Counted from the stretch's first letter, positions 1 to 9,163 are shown. The stretch: DNA of 64,000 nucleotides from an uncultured Lachnospiraceae bacterium (GCA_947169935.1 CAMVRS010000001.1:17566-81565), one strand, 5' to 3'. Notes: generated from the letters alone by a model not told the origin. Translations and numbers: made by a program.

Positions 1-538
1 AATGTCTTTTGCACCATTCGCCGAAAGCAGGCCACTCATCATTAATGAAGAAACCCCTGTATTCAACGGAAGGTTCCCTGGAGACCATGGAATGCGCCTC
101 ATCTATTATAAAGGATTCCTTTTTAGCAGGAGGCAGGGCAGACCAGTTCACAAAGGGAGATACTCCCAGGAGCTCGGATAAATGAAAGAGTCCGTATATC
201 AATCCGCGCTTATCGCTGCCGGCTATTACCAGGCGGTCATCCTTTGCGGGAAAGAATCCATAGACTTCTCTCTTGCCTTTTATGCCGTTTATATCTATCT
301 CACCTTTTTCCGCCAGATCATCGATCAGCGGGCTCTGACCCACGATACCGAAGACCAGTCTGCAGGTATCCACCATAGGCATCACGCCGCAGGCGGTCTT
401 TCTCTTTTCGGGCATTTCCCCGAATACCTTATAGAGATCCTCCCTGACTTTTCCGGCGATCTTTTTTACGCCCGGTAAACATTCAGTTTCAATAATGAAG
501 CAGGGAAGATTATCCCTCGTCAAAACCAAACGGCTCAT
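1..538 (-). CDS. GH115 xylan alpha-1,2-glucuronidase, N-terminal part (partial, runs off left edge)
   Basis: Open frame from ATG at 538 to the window edge (179 codons). GH115 enzymes remove (4-O-methyl)glucuronic acid side chains from xylan. The visible part carries the family's N-terminal domain and ends in the hallmark segment YRGFFINDEWPAFGEW, close to the usual GH115 motif at the start of the catalytic barrel. No signal peptide is seen (the protein starts MSRLVLTRDN), so it is probably cytoplasmic and acts on imported oligosaccharides. A purine-rich AAAAGGGGG lies about 13 bases upstream of the start. An overlapping ATG nearer the RBS is in another frame and gives only 12 residues. It is divergent from the AraC gene, which suggests local control. 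The C-terminal two thirds and the catalytic residues lie outside the window. Confidence 0.85.
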   Translation of the reverse strand, partial: MSRLVLTRDNLPCFIIETECLPGVKKIAGKVREDLYKVFGEMPEKRKTACGVMPMVDTCRLVFGIVGQSPLIDDLAEKGEIDINGIKGKREVYGFFPAKDDRLVIAGSDKRGLIYGLFHLSELLGVSPFVNWSALPPAKKESFIIDEAHSMVSREPSVEYRGFFINDEWPAFGEWCKRH

Positions 539-579
539 AGATGCGCATACCCCCTTTTGACTTAATCCACAATAAAGGG

Positions 580-585
580 ATTATA
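580..585 (-). promoter_or_regulatory. -10 box for the GH115 gene
   Basis: TATAAT on the minus strand, about 42 bases upstream of the GH115 start codon. No good -35 is found 16-18 bases upstream; the nearest TTGAGT is 23 bases away. A strong -10 with a poor -35 fits a promoter that needs an activator, and the divergent AraC protein is the obvious candidate (inference). Confidence 0.5.
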
Positions 586-629
586 TCATGAATACGCTCC
601 TTAAAGCTACTCAAAAAATATATGAATAA

Positions 630-658
630 TTGAACAAAATGCAAACTTGTGATATAAT
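630..658 (+). promoter_or_regulatory. Promoter of the AraC-type regulator gene
   Basis: TTGAAC (630-635), 17-base spacer, TATAAT (653-658). Transcription would start near 665 and leave a leader of about 28 bases before the ATG at 693. Confidence 0.7.
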
Positions 659-692
659 CTGGGCAGTGTAGCAAAATTTGAGAGGTTTTATA

Positions 693-1625
693 ATGGAACA
701 TAAAAATGAAGATCTTAAGCTCACCCGCGAGCAGTTTTATTCTGCCAATTCTGATTTTGCCGACCACAGACATGTGACAGACGGACACGAAATGGTAGAT
801 TACCAGGGCGGTAATCCCTACAGGATATGGCATAATGATATAAACAATGACTTTGCACCCCACAGGCATTCAGCCCTTGAGATAATAGTTCCCGAGGAAA
901 ATGTCTATACGGCGATATGCAACCGCAATACTTATGAAGTGCAGCCCAGGCAGATACTTTTCATCCCCCCGGGCATCACCCACGAGCTGATCGCGCCTAC
1001 CAGTGGCATGCGCTATATCTATCTTATGAACGTAAGCTACTTTACTTCACTGCGCAGCTTTGCCCGCATAATGTCGATATTATCCCAGCCACTGCTCATC
1101 ACACGCGAAGACAATGAACAGGCTTATGACGAGATATTCGAAATACTCATGCAGATGAACAGGGAATACTTTAACGAAAGGGAATACTCGGATCTTTCCA
1201 TACCTTCGCTGCTTTTACAGCTGTTCATCAGCCTTGGCAAGAATTATGAAAAGCAGATAAGCAGCTGTGCCGACGCCCTGCCCACCAAGCGCAAGGAGTA
1301 CATGGATCTTTTCACCAATACCCTTAAATATATAGACGAACACTTTACGGAGAAGCTCTCCCTGGAGGATATGGCAGCAAAGACAGGTTTTTCCAAGTTC
1401 CATTTCTCCAGGCTCTTTAAAAAATATACAAATTATAATTTCAGCGATTACCTTTGCCTGAGGCGCGTAAAGGAAGCCGAGACGCTGCTGCTGCGCCATG
1501 ACATACCCATAACCGACGTAGCCATCACCTCAGGCTTTTCCAGTATCTCAACCTTTAACAGGATATTCAAACAGCAGAAGGGCTGTTCTCCGAGCGAATA
1601 CAGAAACAGGAACAGCGGTAACTGA
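693..1625 (+). CDS. AraC/XylS-family transcriptional regulator
   Basis: 310 residues from ATG 693. An AGAGG ribosome binding site at 681-685 decides this start over an in-frame TTG at 678. Residues about 45-110 form a cupin-like sensor domain (HRHSALEIIVPE, then FIPPGITHEL). The last 100 residues form the double helix-turn-helix typical of AraC: first helix pair around LSLEDMAAKTGFSKFHFSRL, second around ITDVAITSGFSSISTFNRIF, ending in the usual GCSPSEYR. Such proteins usually activate nearby sugar-utilisation genes when a sugar binds the cupin. It is divergent from GH115 and next to an esterase and a GH43, so control of xylan side-chain removal is likely. The ligand is not known. Confidence 0.93.
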   Translation: MEHKNEDLKLTREQFYSANSDFADHRHVTDGHEMVDYQGGNPYRIWHNDINNDFAPHRHSALEIIVPEENVYTAICNRNTYEVQPRQILFIPPGITHELIAPTSGMRYIYLMNVSYFTSLRSFARIMSILSQPLLITREDNEQAYDEIFEILMQMNREYFNEREYSDLSIPSLLLQLFISLGKNYEKQISSCADALPTKRKEYMDLFTNTLKYIDEHFTEKLSLEDMAAKTGFSKFHFSRLFKKYTNYNFSDYLCLRRVKEAETLLLRHDIPITDVAITSGFSSISTFNRIFKQQKGCSPSEYRNRNSGN

Positions 1626-1644
1626 TACCTGCTGTTCCTGTTTT
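1608..1644 (+). terminator. Intrinsic terminator overlapping the AraC stop codon
   Basis: Hairpin AGGAACAGCGGTA / TACC-t-GCTGTTCCT with a 5-base loop, one bulged T and a TTTT tail (1641-1644). The left arm lies inside the last codons of the AraC gene, so the stop codon sits near the top of the stem. Confidence 0.8.
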
Positions 1645-1669
1645 ACTGTCATCATAAAACACCGTTAAC

Positions 1670-3385
1670 TTAATCTACTACGCCAAATCCCAGGAAAGTA
1701 AAGCGCTTATCCTTTTCGGTCACCTTTATCTCTATATCATATTCCTTAGCGGGACCGCCCCTGTGTGCGATCAGCGCATTGCAGTGCTGCCAGCCTATGA
1801 TATGTGGATCGATGGTCAGCACCTTTTCACCATCTACATATACTTCCGCAATACCTACCTCCGGTGATGCAGAATCCATATAAGCTATCACAACTGCGCT
1901 GCATTTTATCTTTGCCTTAAATACGGCTTCCTCTGCCTTGCCGTCATAGAGCCAGTTCTCGTTGAATTCGGGAGTTCCTCCCATATCCAGGTCACGCTCT
2001 ACAAACTGAACTTCCTTGCTGTGTCCCGTGAAAGTACCGCAGTCATAACTGATCACTGCAGGAGTGCTGTCGATATTTGCCCTGTCCACAAGATAGATAT
2101 TCTCAAACTCTCCGCCCTTGGGAGGAGTGATGCCGCTTATATCAAAGTCCTCTTCATCAGCGGAAGCATCCGCAGCTTTAAACATATTGATAAGGCCGTC
2201 TGCCATAATGCGGTGACCGACATTTGTGGGATGATACATATCGTAGAAGTAGCGGTTCTTGCTGACTACGCCGCCATCCTCTTCACTTAAATAGAACTGG
2301 TCGTATACAGCATCCTTTATGCTGACCATGGGCAGATTATAGGCTTCGCCCACGCATTTTAAGCGATCCTGCAGATTGTAGCCGTCAACGAATACCGAAT
2401 AAAGCAGTATTACTGCAGGCTTCTGAGGACTGTTGTAGATCATCCTTACCAGCGAATCAAAGAATTCACCCTTGGTCTCATCACCTTCATCATTTACGGC
2501 AAATTCGACTATCACCACATCAGGCGCTTTCTTTCCGTCATCGGTAACATCATGCACATAACGCAGTATGCCTACTTCGGAAGGAGTACCGCCCACGCCG
2601 GCCTTGGTATAGCCCACGTTATCTTCATAACCGCGGCCTGCCAGATCGCAGAAGCCCTTGAAAGCATTATATGCATAGCAGCCGGTGTTGATGGGTATGG
2701 CGCCGGCTCCCTGGGTGATGGATCCGCCTAAACAGGCGAATTCAACCTTCTCACCTCTGCGCGCCTTATCGATAGCAGCCTTAAGACGATGGATATTGCC
2801 CTTCTGCATAAGGGATTTCTCTATCATCTTCCTATATGCGTCGCTTTCGTAATCAACTTCCTTATCTTCCTTCTGCTCCGGTGCAACGTATCCGTCATTC
2901 AGATAGAAGCATACCGAAACTTTGGCCATGATGCCGGGCTCGGGAAACTCAAAGCGGATCTGGCCCACCACATTATCATCATCGGACCAGTCGAACTTAT
3001 CCAGCTCCATCACCATCTCCATGCCGTCCGTATCCATATCCATGGCAAGGGTGGTGCCTGAGTTATAAGGGTCCTTATGGCCGTACATCTGGAAAGCAAA
3101 TGTAGCCCTGACAGGCTCGCCTGCCTTCTGTATAGAAACGCCCACGCTGTGGACCTGCTTTCTGAAAGTATCAACCTTTACCAGCTCATTGAGCATGGTC
3201 TCATCTTCCAGATTTCCCACCAGCTTGGCGCTGGCCTTTAATCTTCCGTCGCTCTCATAGATGAAAGTGATGCCCCTTCCGTCCGGTGCAGGCAAAGGAC
3301 AGATCTCCTTATCCCGCATTATGTAATAGAACGGTCTTTTTGCTGTGGGGTCTTTGGGCGCCACCGGCCCTCTTGATTCTGCCAT
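1670..3385 (-). CDS. SGNH/GDSL-family carbohydrate esterase (probable acetyl-xylan/oligosaccharide esterase)
   Basis: 571 residues, no signal peptide. An N-terminal beta-rich domain (about 1-190) precedes an SGNH hydrolase domain (about 210-400) with block I ACLGGSITQG (nucleophile Ser222), the VIVEFAVNDE block (Asn298) and DMYHPTNVGH (Asp382/His385). A C-terminal beta-sandwich domain (about 425-571) ends in FTFLGFGVVD. SGNH proteins with extra beta domains occur in several carbohydrate esterase families (for example CE2, CE17, CE20); the family here cannot be fixed by eye. It sits 12 bases after the GH43 gene and is transcribed with it. With the GH115 and GH43 neighbours, removal of acetyl groups from imported xylo-oligosaccharides is the likely role (inference). 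Confidence 0.8.
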   Translation of the reverse strand: MAESRGPVAPKDPTAKRPFYYIMRDKEICPLPAPDGRGITFIYESDGRLKASAKLVGNLEDETMLNELVKVDTFRKQVHSVGVSIQKAGEPVRATFAFQMYGHKDPYNSGTTLAMDMDTDGMEMVMELDKFDWSDDDNVVGQIRFEFPEPGIMAKVSVCFYLNDGYVAPEQKEDKEVDYESDAYRKMIEKSLMQKGNIHRLKAAIDKARRGEKVEFACLGGSITQGAGAIPINTGCYAYNAFKGFCDLAGRGYEDNVGYTKAGVGGTPSEVGILRYVHDVTDDGKKAPDVVIVEFAVNDEGDETKGEFFDSLVRMIYNSPQKPAVILLYSVFVDGYNLQDRLKCVGEAYNLPMVSIKDAVYDQFYLSEEDGGVVSKNRYFYDMYHPTNVGHRIMADGLINMFKAADASADEEDFDISGITPPKGGEFENIYLVDRANIDSTPAVISYDCGTFTGHSKEVQFVERDLDMGGTPEFNENWLYDGKAEEAVFKAKIKCSAVVIAYMDSASPEVGIAEVYVDGEKVLTIDPHIIGWQHCNALIAHRGGPAKEYDIEIKVTEKDKRFTFLGFGVVD

Positions 3386-3397
3386 GGTTTTTCCTCC

Positions 3398-4990
3398 TTA
3401 TTGATATATAAACTCTTTAAACTCCGCGCTTCCGCCGCACTCTTTAGTGGAATATACAAAGAGTCCGAAACGTGCGCCGGTAAAGTGGTCCAGCTTGAAC
3501 CTCAGCTGTGCCTGGGTACCAAGCTGTTTCTTCTGTCCGTCTTCAATGTAAAACATACATGCAGTATCTTTCATCATGGTAAAGTCTGCTTCTGCGCGAA
3601 GCACTGCACTGCTGCCGTTAAGTTTGACCGCAGCCTGCTCCCTGCCGGGTGTGGTATCATGACGCTCGCCCCAGAGTCCTTCAGGTGCTTCGCGGTCATA
3701 CATCACCAGATACAGTTCTCCGTTCCTGCGGGTTATCGCTATAAAAGCATAGGCGCTTTCAAGCAGGCAGAGTCCGGCATAATCCCCTTCTTTAAGACTG
3801 CTGCCGTCCACGGTTATCTGGGCTGCGCAGGTGGGATATGTGGAACGCTGGGTCAGCGTATTCTTTGCCTGCACCAGATTCTTACATACCTTGCCTGTGG
3901 TTATCCTTACGCTGCCGGCTGCAGTATCATGCTCCACCAGCTCAAGTTCCGGCTCGTGGGAGAACTGCCAGCGGCTTTTGAAACCGAAGCTGTCGAAAGA
4001 TCCTTCGCTTCGCTCAGGATGACATGCCGGAGACTGCTCAGGATGACATGCCGGGACTTTAAAGTCGTCGCTGCCTGCCAGAGGCTCATACTCATAGCCG
4101 GGCCTGCCGTCGGGCACTTCAAATTCCAGCGGAACCTTTCCGTTATCTCCGAATACGGGGATATCATCACCTTCATTAAAACTGATGGGCATCAGCACCG
4201 GTATGCGCCCCACTGCGCCGCTGTCCTGGAACAGTATGGCGTACCACTTTCCATCCGGCGTATCCACTATGCCGCCCTGGGCGCAGCCGCTGCGGCAATA
4301 GCCGCGGTCGTCATCCATTACATCACGCCCCGTGTATTCTCCGTCTATGGTATCGGAAACAAAGCAGGCTTCGGTCCTGCGTCCCGTTGCCCTGGGCATA
4401 TGTATGAAGAAGATATAATACTTCCCGTTTATCTTATAGATATGCGATCCTTCATAACCAAGATAAGCATCATCACGATCCTTAACGATCATCTTGTTGA
4501 CGCCGCCTTCTTTAGGCCCGCTTAGATCCGGCTTGAGCTCCGTAAGATATACTTCACGGTTTCCGTATACGATATAGACTCTGCCGTCATCATCAAAGAG
4601 CAGGGAATTATCATGATAGAAACCCTCTATCTCGCTCTTTCTCCAGGGACCTTCTATCTTTTCCGAACGGTACAGATACGACTTATGCGTATCATTCGCC
4701 ACAAAGATCACATAGAAGGTGCCTTCATGGTAACGCAGGCTGGCTGCCCACATCCCCTGTCCGTATATGTTCTCCTCACCCTCCATGCGCTGTGCCGGAG
4801 TGGAATCCAGTCTTTCATAAACAAAAGCCGCATGCTCCCAGTGCACCAGGTCGTAAGAACGCAGTATCTCACAGCCCGGCATAAAATACATGGTGGTGCT
4901 CACCATATAATAGGTGTCATCAACACGTATCACATCCACGTCGGGATAATCCATTTTTAAAAGAGGATTTATGTCTTTAACTGTCATCAT
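3398..4990 (-). CDS. GH43 beta-xylosidase/alpha-L-arabinofuranosidase with a repeat element inserted in frame
   Basis: 530 residues, no signal peptide. The five-bladed GH43 domain (about 1-300) shows the three expected acids: Asp17 in DYPDVDV (base), Asp128 in YHDNSLLFDDDG (pKa modulator) and Glu181 in YEGSHIYKI (acid). A C-terminal beta-sandwich (about 335-530) follows, as in the beta-xylosidase-like branch of GH43. Residues about 312-333 (DNA 3992-4057) are unlike GH43 and read [17 protein letters not shown], which is the translation of the dispersed palindromic repeat found elsewhere in this window. The insert is in frame, falls in the linker between the two domains and keeps the gene open, so the enzyme is probably still functional. 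It would release xylose or arabinose from oligosaccharides in the cytoplasm. Confidence 0.9.
   Translation of the reverse strand: MMTVKDINPLLKMDYPDVDVIRVDDTYYMVSTTMYFMPGCEILRSYDLVHWEHAAFVYERLDSTPAQRMEGEENIYGQGMWAASLRYHEGTFYVIFVANDTHKSYLYRSEKIEGPWRKSEIEGFYHDNSLLFDDDGRVYIVYGNREVYLTELKPDLSGPKEGGVNKMIVKDRDDAYLGYEGSHIYKINGKYYIFFIHMPRATGRRTEACFVSDTIDGEYTGRDVMDDDRGYCRSGCAQGGIVDTPDGKWYAILFQDSGAVGRIPVLMPISFNEGDDIPVFGDNGKVPLEFEVPDGRPGYEYEPLAGSDDFKVPACHPEQSPACHPERSEGSFDSFGFKSRWQFSHEPELELVEHDTAAGSVRITTGKVCKNLVQAKNTLTQRSTYPTCAAQITVDGSSLKEGDYAGLCLLESAYAFIAITRRNGELYLVMYDREAPEGLWGERHDTTPGREQAAVKLNGSSAVLRAEADFTMMKDTACMFYIEDGQKKQLGTQAQLRFKLDHFTGARFGLFVYSTKECGGSAEFKEFIYQ
3996..4055 (+). repeat. Dispersed palindromic repeat, copy 1 (inside GH43 CDS)
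   Basis: Begins AAAGATCCTTCGCTTCGCTC, then AGGATGAC, followed by a second partial copy of the CTCAGGATGACATGCCGG part. It shares its core with copies at 25694, 28415, 50582, 60906 and 63097. It is the only copy seen inside a coding region. Confidence 0.85.
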
Positions 4991-5007
4991 TCACTCTCCT
5001 TTATAGT

Positions 5008-7413
5008 TTACTGTATACCGTATTTATCTCTGATCTCCTGTGAAGGTACATAGTCGCCAAGATATTCATCAGCCTTTTGAATGAGTTCCTCATAGGAAAA
5101 CCAGGGAATACGCAGGCATGTGTAATCATCACCCACCATTATCAGATCTTTGCCGTCCCAGTCCGTAATAAGACCTGTTTTACATATTATATTAAACTTA
5201 TCATCCATCAGATATGATTTGGAACCGCTGATGATATAGCATTCGGTCAGATCATTATAGCGGAAGTCATACAGTTCATCTTCAGGTGCCATAAAGGAAT
5301 TAACACATTCCTTGGTCTCTGCATCTATTATCTTTACTACTTTGTCTATAAACTCGACCATAATATACTTTTGATCAAGTGAATACAGAGCCATGCCGGC
5401 CATATCCGGATTTATATTATATTCTTTATCATTAAACATGGATACATCTGCTATTTCACAGCAATCATCACTGCCTTCATATTCACAATCCTCTTTTGCC
5501 AGCGGACTGATCATTTCAGAATATCTGATCACATAATTGGATAAATAATATTTACAGAACAGATCCCCGTCCTTGTATACCACATCGCCTACATCCCCTG
5601 TGGGCGCTATGTCATAAAAGTCCTTTATCTCCGAAACACTATCATAATCACAGTAATAAACCCTTCCGGTATCCGTGATAACATAAAACCAGTTATCCTC
5701 TATCCAGCATGAACTGATCATATCGGAAAAGCTATGTTCCTTAAGAAGATCTCCGGTTTCCCTGTCCAGTATCATCGCATCGTTCGTTCCGCAGACCATT
5801 ACATAAAAGTCCGTAAGGACCATATCCGGCCCGCTCATCAGATAATCATCTATTTTCTGTTTCCACAGTTCACGGCCTGTCTTTGAATTAATGGCATATA
5901 CAAAAGTACTGTCATTGGATTCCGCCTCCCCGAAAAGCGTCATATAGATAACGCCGCTATCCGTTGTACATTCTATTTCAAAGCATTCAGGAATTGTCCG
6001 GGTATATTTTATCTCTCCGCTGTATTCGTCAATAAGACATACGCCTTTATCAAAACCCAGCAGCACATCGCCATCACAAAAACAGATATCATAAAGCCAG
6101 GGATCGTCGCTGCCCAGTTCTTTCTTAATATCCAGCGTGTATATTACGTCTCCGTTATTATCAACAGCATACAGTATATCTGTGAAGAAAGCATAGGTTA
6201 CAAACCCGTCATCACTGCCATACAGATAGGATTCGGAATCTATATCAACACTCTTTGAGCTCATGTCCTTTAAGGAATAATATGTTGCTTCTCCGTTATC
6301 ACATACCAGTATGCCTTCTTCTCCGCAGAAAGCAGCTTCAAACATACCGGAAGCGCCAAAGGTCATCCTTTTTTCGATCTTTTTGACCAGGCTTGCATCA
6401 GATACATTATACACAAATATAGTATCATCATCAGCGGTAAATACGTAATTACCATCACAGGATACCTTGTAACTATTTACCCATCCGTCAGCATCATAAA
6501 CACAGACCGGAGAATGCTCATAGGAGATCTTGTAAATATCCATAGCCGTAACAAGAGCATTGAATGCGGAATTATTAAAGCCGTTTTCGCTTGTATCCGG
6601 CAGCACTTTCCTTACGGCATATATCGCATCTCTGCGTCGTCCCTCCTCCAGCAGCTGATTGGATACATTGGCCATGGACCCCGCAAAGCTGTCCTGAAGC
6701 TGGGCGTACTGCTCATTTATCATCTCGTTTTGTTTGCTTATCTTGATAAGTGTGGCTGTTGCAAAGATGGCAAAGCCCAGAACCGCCGCGCCGATACTTC
6801 CGAAGATCATTGCCATGCGGCGCAGTTTCTGTTCACGCTTACGCTGGCGCAGATCGTCAAATTCAAGGCCGAACATCGCTGCAGCCAGTTTGAGCACCGC
6901 AGTATCCATAGCCTTCAGCACCTCTTTTTTATTTTCACCGCGGGTATCTGCCGCAAGGGGCTCCAGCTCCTTCCGGATGATCACTTTTTCGCCTTTTTCA
7001 TCAACCGTTTCCACTTCCTCAAGGGTTAGTATTTCCGGAAATGAATTGACAGGCTCATCCTCTGCCAGCACCACAAGGATATGATCCCTGTTATGGGTCT
7101 GAAGGAAGGTCTCTATCTCTTTCAGGCACCAGCGTGACTGGGGATATCTGGGAGTACATACTGTGATAAGAAAATCAGAATTGCGAAGAGCTTCATTTAT
7201 GGGTTCGGAAAGATTATCGGCAAGAGGCAGCTCATCCACATCGCGGAATACCCTGTTTATCTTTGTCCTGCCGTTCTTAACTTTTTTCAGTACGGATTTG
7301 GGCAGTTTAAAGTTTTCCAGCTTCTTATGAAGATTCTCTACCACAAAACTGTCAAACTCACTGTGCCTGTAACTTATGAACGCATCATACTTGATATCTT
7401 TAAGATTTGCCAT
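5008..7413 (-). CDS. TIR domain - transmembrane - beta-propeller protein
   Basis: 801 residues from ATG 7413. An upstream in-frame ATG at 7449 is less likely because GGGAG/AAAGGA lies just before 7413. Residues 7-150 form a TIR domain: YDAFISYRHS at the start, FRDVDELP, and SRWCLKEIE with Glu99 at the position of the catalytic glutamate of NADase TIR domains. Residues about 201-224 form one membrane helix (MAMIFGSIGAAVLGFAIFA), followed by a short coiled coil. Residues about 290-780 are repeated beta strands typical of a PQQ/WD40-like propeller (for example VFTADDDTIFVYNVSD). The order suggests a cytoplasmic TIR and an outward-facing propeller, or the reverse. A role in sensing or defence is inference; no partner gene is obvious. 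Base composition looks more AT-rich than the xylan genes beside it. Confidence 0.85.
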   Translation of the reverse strand: MANLKDIKYDAFISYRHSEFDSFVVENLHKKLENFKLPKSVLKKVKNGRTKINRVFRDVDELPLADNLSEPINEALRNSDFLITVCTPRYPQSRWCLKEIETFLQTHNRDHILVVLAEDEPVNSFPEILTLEEVETVDEKGEKVIIRKELEPLAADTRGENKKEVLKAMDTAVLKLAAAMFGLEFDDLRQRKREQKLRRMAMIFGSIGAAVLGFAIFATATLIKISKQNEMINEQYAQLQDSFAGSMANVSNQLLEEGRRRDAIYAVRKVLPDTSENGFNNSAFNALVTAMDIYKISYEHSPVCVYDADGWVNSYKVSCDGNYVFTADDDTIFVYNVSDASLVKKIEKRMTFGASGMFEAAFCGEEGILVCDNGEATYYSLKDMSSKSVDIDSESYLYGSDDGFVTYAFFTDILYAVDNNGDVIYTLDIKKELGSDDPWLYDICFCDGDVLLGFDKGVCLIDEYSGEIKYTRTIPECFEIECTTDSGVIYMTLFGEAESNDSTFVYAINSKTGRELWKQKIDDYLMSGPDMVLTDFYVMVCGTNDAMILDRETGDLLKEHSFSDMISSCWIEDNWFYVITDTGRVYYCDYDSVSEIKDFYDIAPTGDVGDVVYKDGDLFCKYYLSNYVIRYSEMISPLAKEDCEYEGSDDCCEIADVSMFNDKEYNINPDMAGMALYSLDQKYIMVEFIDKVVKIIDAETKECVNSFMAPEDELYDFRYNDLTECYIISGSKSYLMDDKFNIICKTGLITDWDGKDLIMVGDDYTCLRIPWFSYEELIQKADEYLGDYVPSQEIRDKYGIQ

Positions 7414-7454
7414 TTCCTTTCTCCCTCTCCGTGCGGCATACCTACACATTCAAC

Positions 7455-7484
7455 ATTATACATCCAAACATATGTAAAAAACAA
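7455..7484 (-). promoter_or_regulatory. Promoter of the TIR-propeller gene
   Basis: Minus-strand TTGTTT (7484-7479), 18-base spacer, TATAAT (7460-7455), about 42 bases upstream of ATG 7413. Confidence 0.55.
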
Positions 7485-7515
7485 TAAAAACTATATGCTG
7501 CGGGCAGGATATATG

Positions 7516-7524
7516 TGATATAAT
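7516..7524 (+). promoter_or_regulatory. Extended -10 promoter of the three-gene plus-strand operon
   Basis: TGATATAAT (extended -10) about 38 bases before the ATG at 7563. No clear -35 box, which is common for extended -10 promoters. Confidence 0.5.
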
Positions 7525-7562
7525 GGTCCGGTATATACAATACTGCCGGGAAAGTTATCAGG

Positions 7563-8051
7563 ATGAGTGAAAAGGAAAAGGAAGCGCTGGTCAGGCGTTA
7601 TAAAAGCAATATCAGATTAAACGGACGCTACTATATTTTCTTCGGATTATGGGCCGCTGTCCGTTCTTTTATGATGCTCACCCTTGATGATTCCATTCTG
7701 AAAGAAGCCTTTGCCGAAATGGAAGTGGAAGAAGCCATCCGGGGTTTTGTAGAATTCTTTGTGATCGTAGTCTTAATACTGATAATGCTCTGCATACTGG
7801 CCATTCACTTTTTCGTGGGCATAAGCGCCATAAGATACAGCAGAGGCAAAAGCAAAAACAGGATCTTTCTTTTGATAGCGGCTATCGATATCATCGTTAT
7901 AGTCCTGTCAGTGCCCAATGATTTTCCGAATGGTATAAGAGCGTCAGCCATAGCTGCAGCCATGGTTGATATTACGCAGGTCATCATGCTTGGGAATATG
8001 CTGTATTCCGTGATACGGATAAAAAGCCTGACAGAGGCGGCAAAGGAGTAA
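7563..8051 (+). CDS. Small integral membrane protein, unknown function
   Basis: 162 residues with about four hydrophobic segments: near residues 20-40 (YYIFFGLWAAVRSFMML), 60-90 (FVEFFVIVVLILIMLCILAI), 100-118 (IFLLIAAIDIIVIVLSV) and 125-150. The N-terminus is charged and cytoplasmic by the positive-inside rule. First gene of a plus-strand operon with the DUF6765-like and DUF308-like genes; the next ATG is 5 bases after its stop. No family recognised. Confidence 0.75.
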   Translation: MSEKEKEALVRRYKSNIRLNGRYYIFFGLWAAVRSFMMLTLDDSILKEAFAEMEVEEAIRGFVEFFVIVVLILIMLCILAIHFFVGISAIRYSRGKSKNRIFLLIAAIDIIVIVLSVPNDFPNGIRASAIAAAMVDITQVIMLGNMLYSVIRIKSLTEAAKE

Positions 8052-8056
8052 GCTGT

Positions 8057-9163
8057 ATGCAGGAAGATTTTCATTATTACGCCACTTACGCTGCAGCCAT
8101 ACTGGCCGGGTACACACATAAGGAAAGTCTGGATATCGCCTACAGCGCGCAGTTTGTGGATCTGTGCTCAAAAACGCTGCTGTCAAAGATAAAGGCCCCC
8201 CAAAAAGCTGCCACCACCCAGCTCCAGCTCGAGATGATGGATGCACGCACCGATATGGTGGGCCTGCAGGACATAACCAGGATCTGGGCCTCCTTCCATT
8301 TCCTTCCCAAAGACCTGTATGCCGAAAAAGCCAAACGTCCCAAAGGATATATGCGTAAATACCGCCTGATCTGCGGCCCAAACGGTGAGCTGGTCAAAAA
8401 GACTGTAGAACTGGCAAAGGGCAGGACGCTTCAGCATGCAGGTATTGCTATGCATGTCCTTGCCGATACCTGGGCACACAGCTATTTTGCAGGGACACCT
8501 TCGCTGGTGATCAATAATACCAATGATGAATTTTACGAGCTCATTACCATAGATGGAAAAGAGACCGAAAGAAAGATAAAATTCAGACATAATCCCGGAG
8601 CAGATGACGATCTTGATAAGAGCCTTTATACCAACAGCATCTATCAGGGTTCGGAGGATTCCATAATGAATCTGGGCCACGGCAGGGCCGGACATCTGCC
8701 GGATTATTCCTTTGCCAAGTACAGCTATCTTCCTGCCTGGGATGATTATAACGCAATGATAAAAGACAACCCTTCGGATTACCGTAAAGCCTTTTGCCAG
8801 ATGATCAGAGCCCTGCGTTTTCTGAGAGGGGATATCGAAGCCTTCGAAACAGACGAATACGACTATGAGCTGATCGCACCTCATGAAGAGCGGATCATGC
8901 AGATCATAACCAAAAGGCAGCTGATCGCTTCAGCCGACTGGAGGGCTTTCGGAGAAGAGCTTTCCGGCGATACGGTGGATGATTTTGATATCAACCGTTA
9001 TCAGGATGAATATATGGCGGTGGAAAATAAAGATGATTCCTTCCTCGGAAAATTCATAAACGGCGCTATACTTCATAAGGGAATGGTCTGCCGGCAGATC
9101 TTTGAGTCCGGAAACATGCTGGCCGGCTATGTAGGGGAAGAGAAAGGAACGGCGGATAGGTAA
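8057..9163 (+). CDS. DUF6765-like protein (possible metal-dependent helical enzyme)
   Basis: 368 residues, no signal peptide. The start (MQEDFHYYATYAAAILAGYT, then IAYSAQFVD) and the central block HAGIAMHVLADTWAHSYFAG match what I recall of the DUF6765 family. The spaced His/Asp residues (H...H...AD.WAH) resemble the metal-binding helices of the zinc phospholipase C/S1-P1 nuclease fold. A hydrolase activity is therefore possible but not shown. The ribosome binding site AAGGAG overlaps the stop codon of the gene before it, and the stop overlaps the next start (TAATG), so the three genes are translationally coupled. Confidence 0.75.
   Translation: MQEDFHYYATYAAAILAGYTHKESLDIAYSAQFVDLCSKTLLSKIKAPQKAATTQLQLEMMDARTDMVGLQDITRIWASFHFLPKDLYAEKAKRPKGYMRKYRLICGPNGELVKKTVELAKGRTLQHAGIAMHVLADTWAHSYFAGTPSLVINNTNDEFYELITIDGKETERKIKFRHNPGADDDLDKSLYTNSIYQGSEDSIMNLGHGRAGHLPDYSFAKYSYLPAWDDYNAMIKDNPSDYRKAFCQMIRALRFLRGDIEAFETDEYDYELIAPHEERIMQIITKRQLIASADWRAFGEELSGDTVDDFDINRYQDEYMAVENKDDSFLGKFINGAILHKGMVCRQIFESGNMLAGYVGEEKGTADR

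Noticed and set aside
3401..4525. 374-codon open frame on the plus strand
   Set aside because: It lies fully antisense to the GH43 gene, has low-complexity Cys/Ile/Ala-rich content, and shows no motif. The GH43 on the other strand has all catalytic residues.
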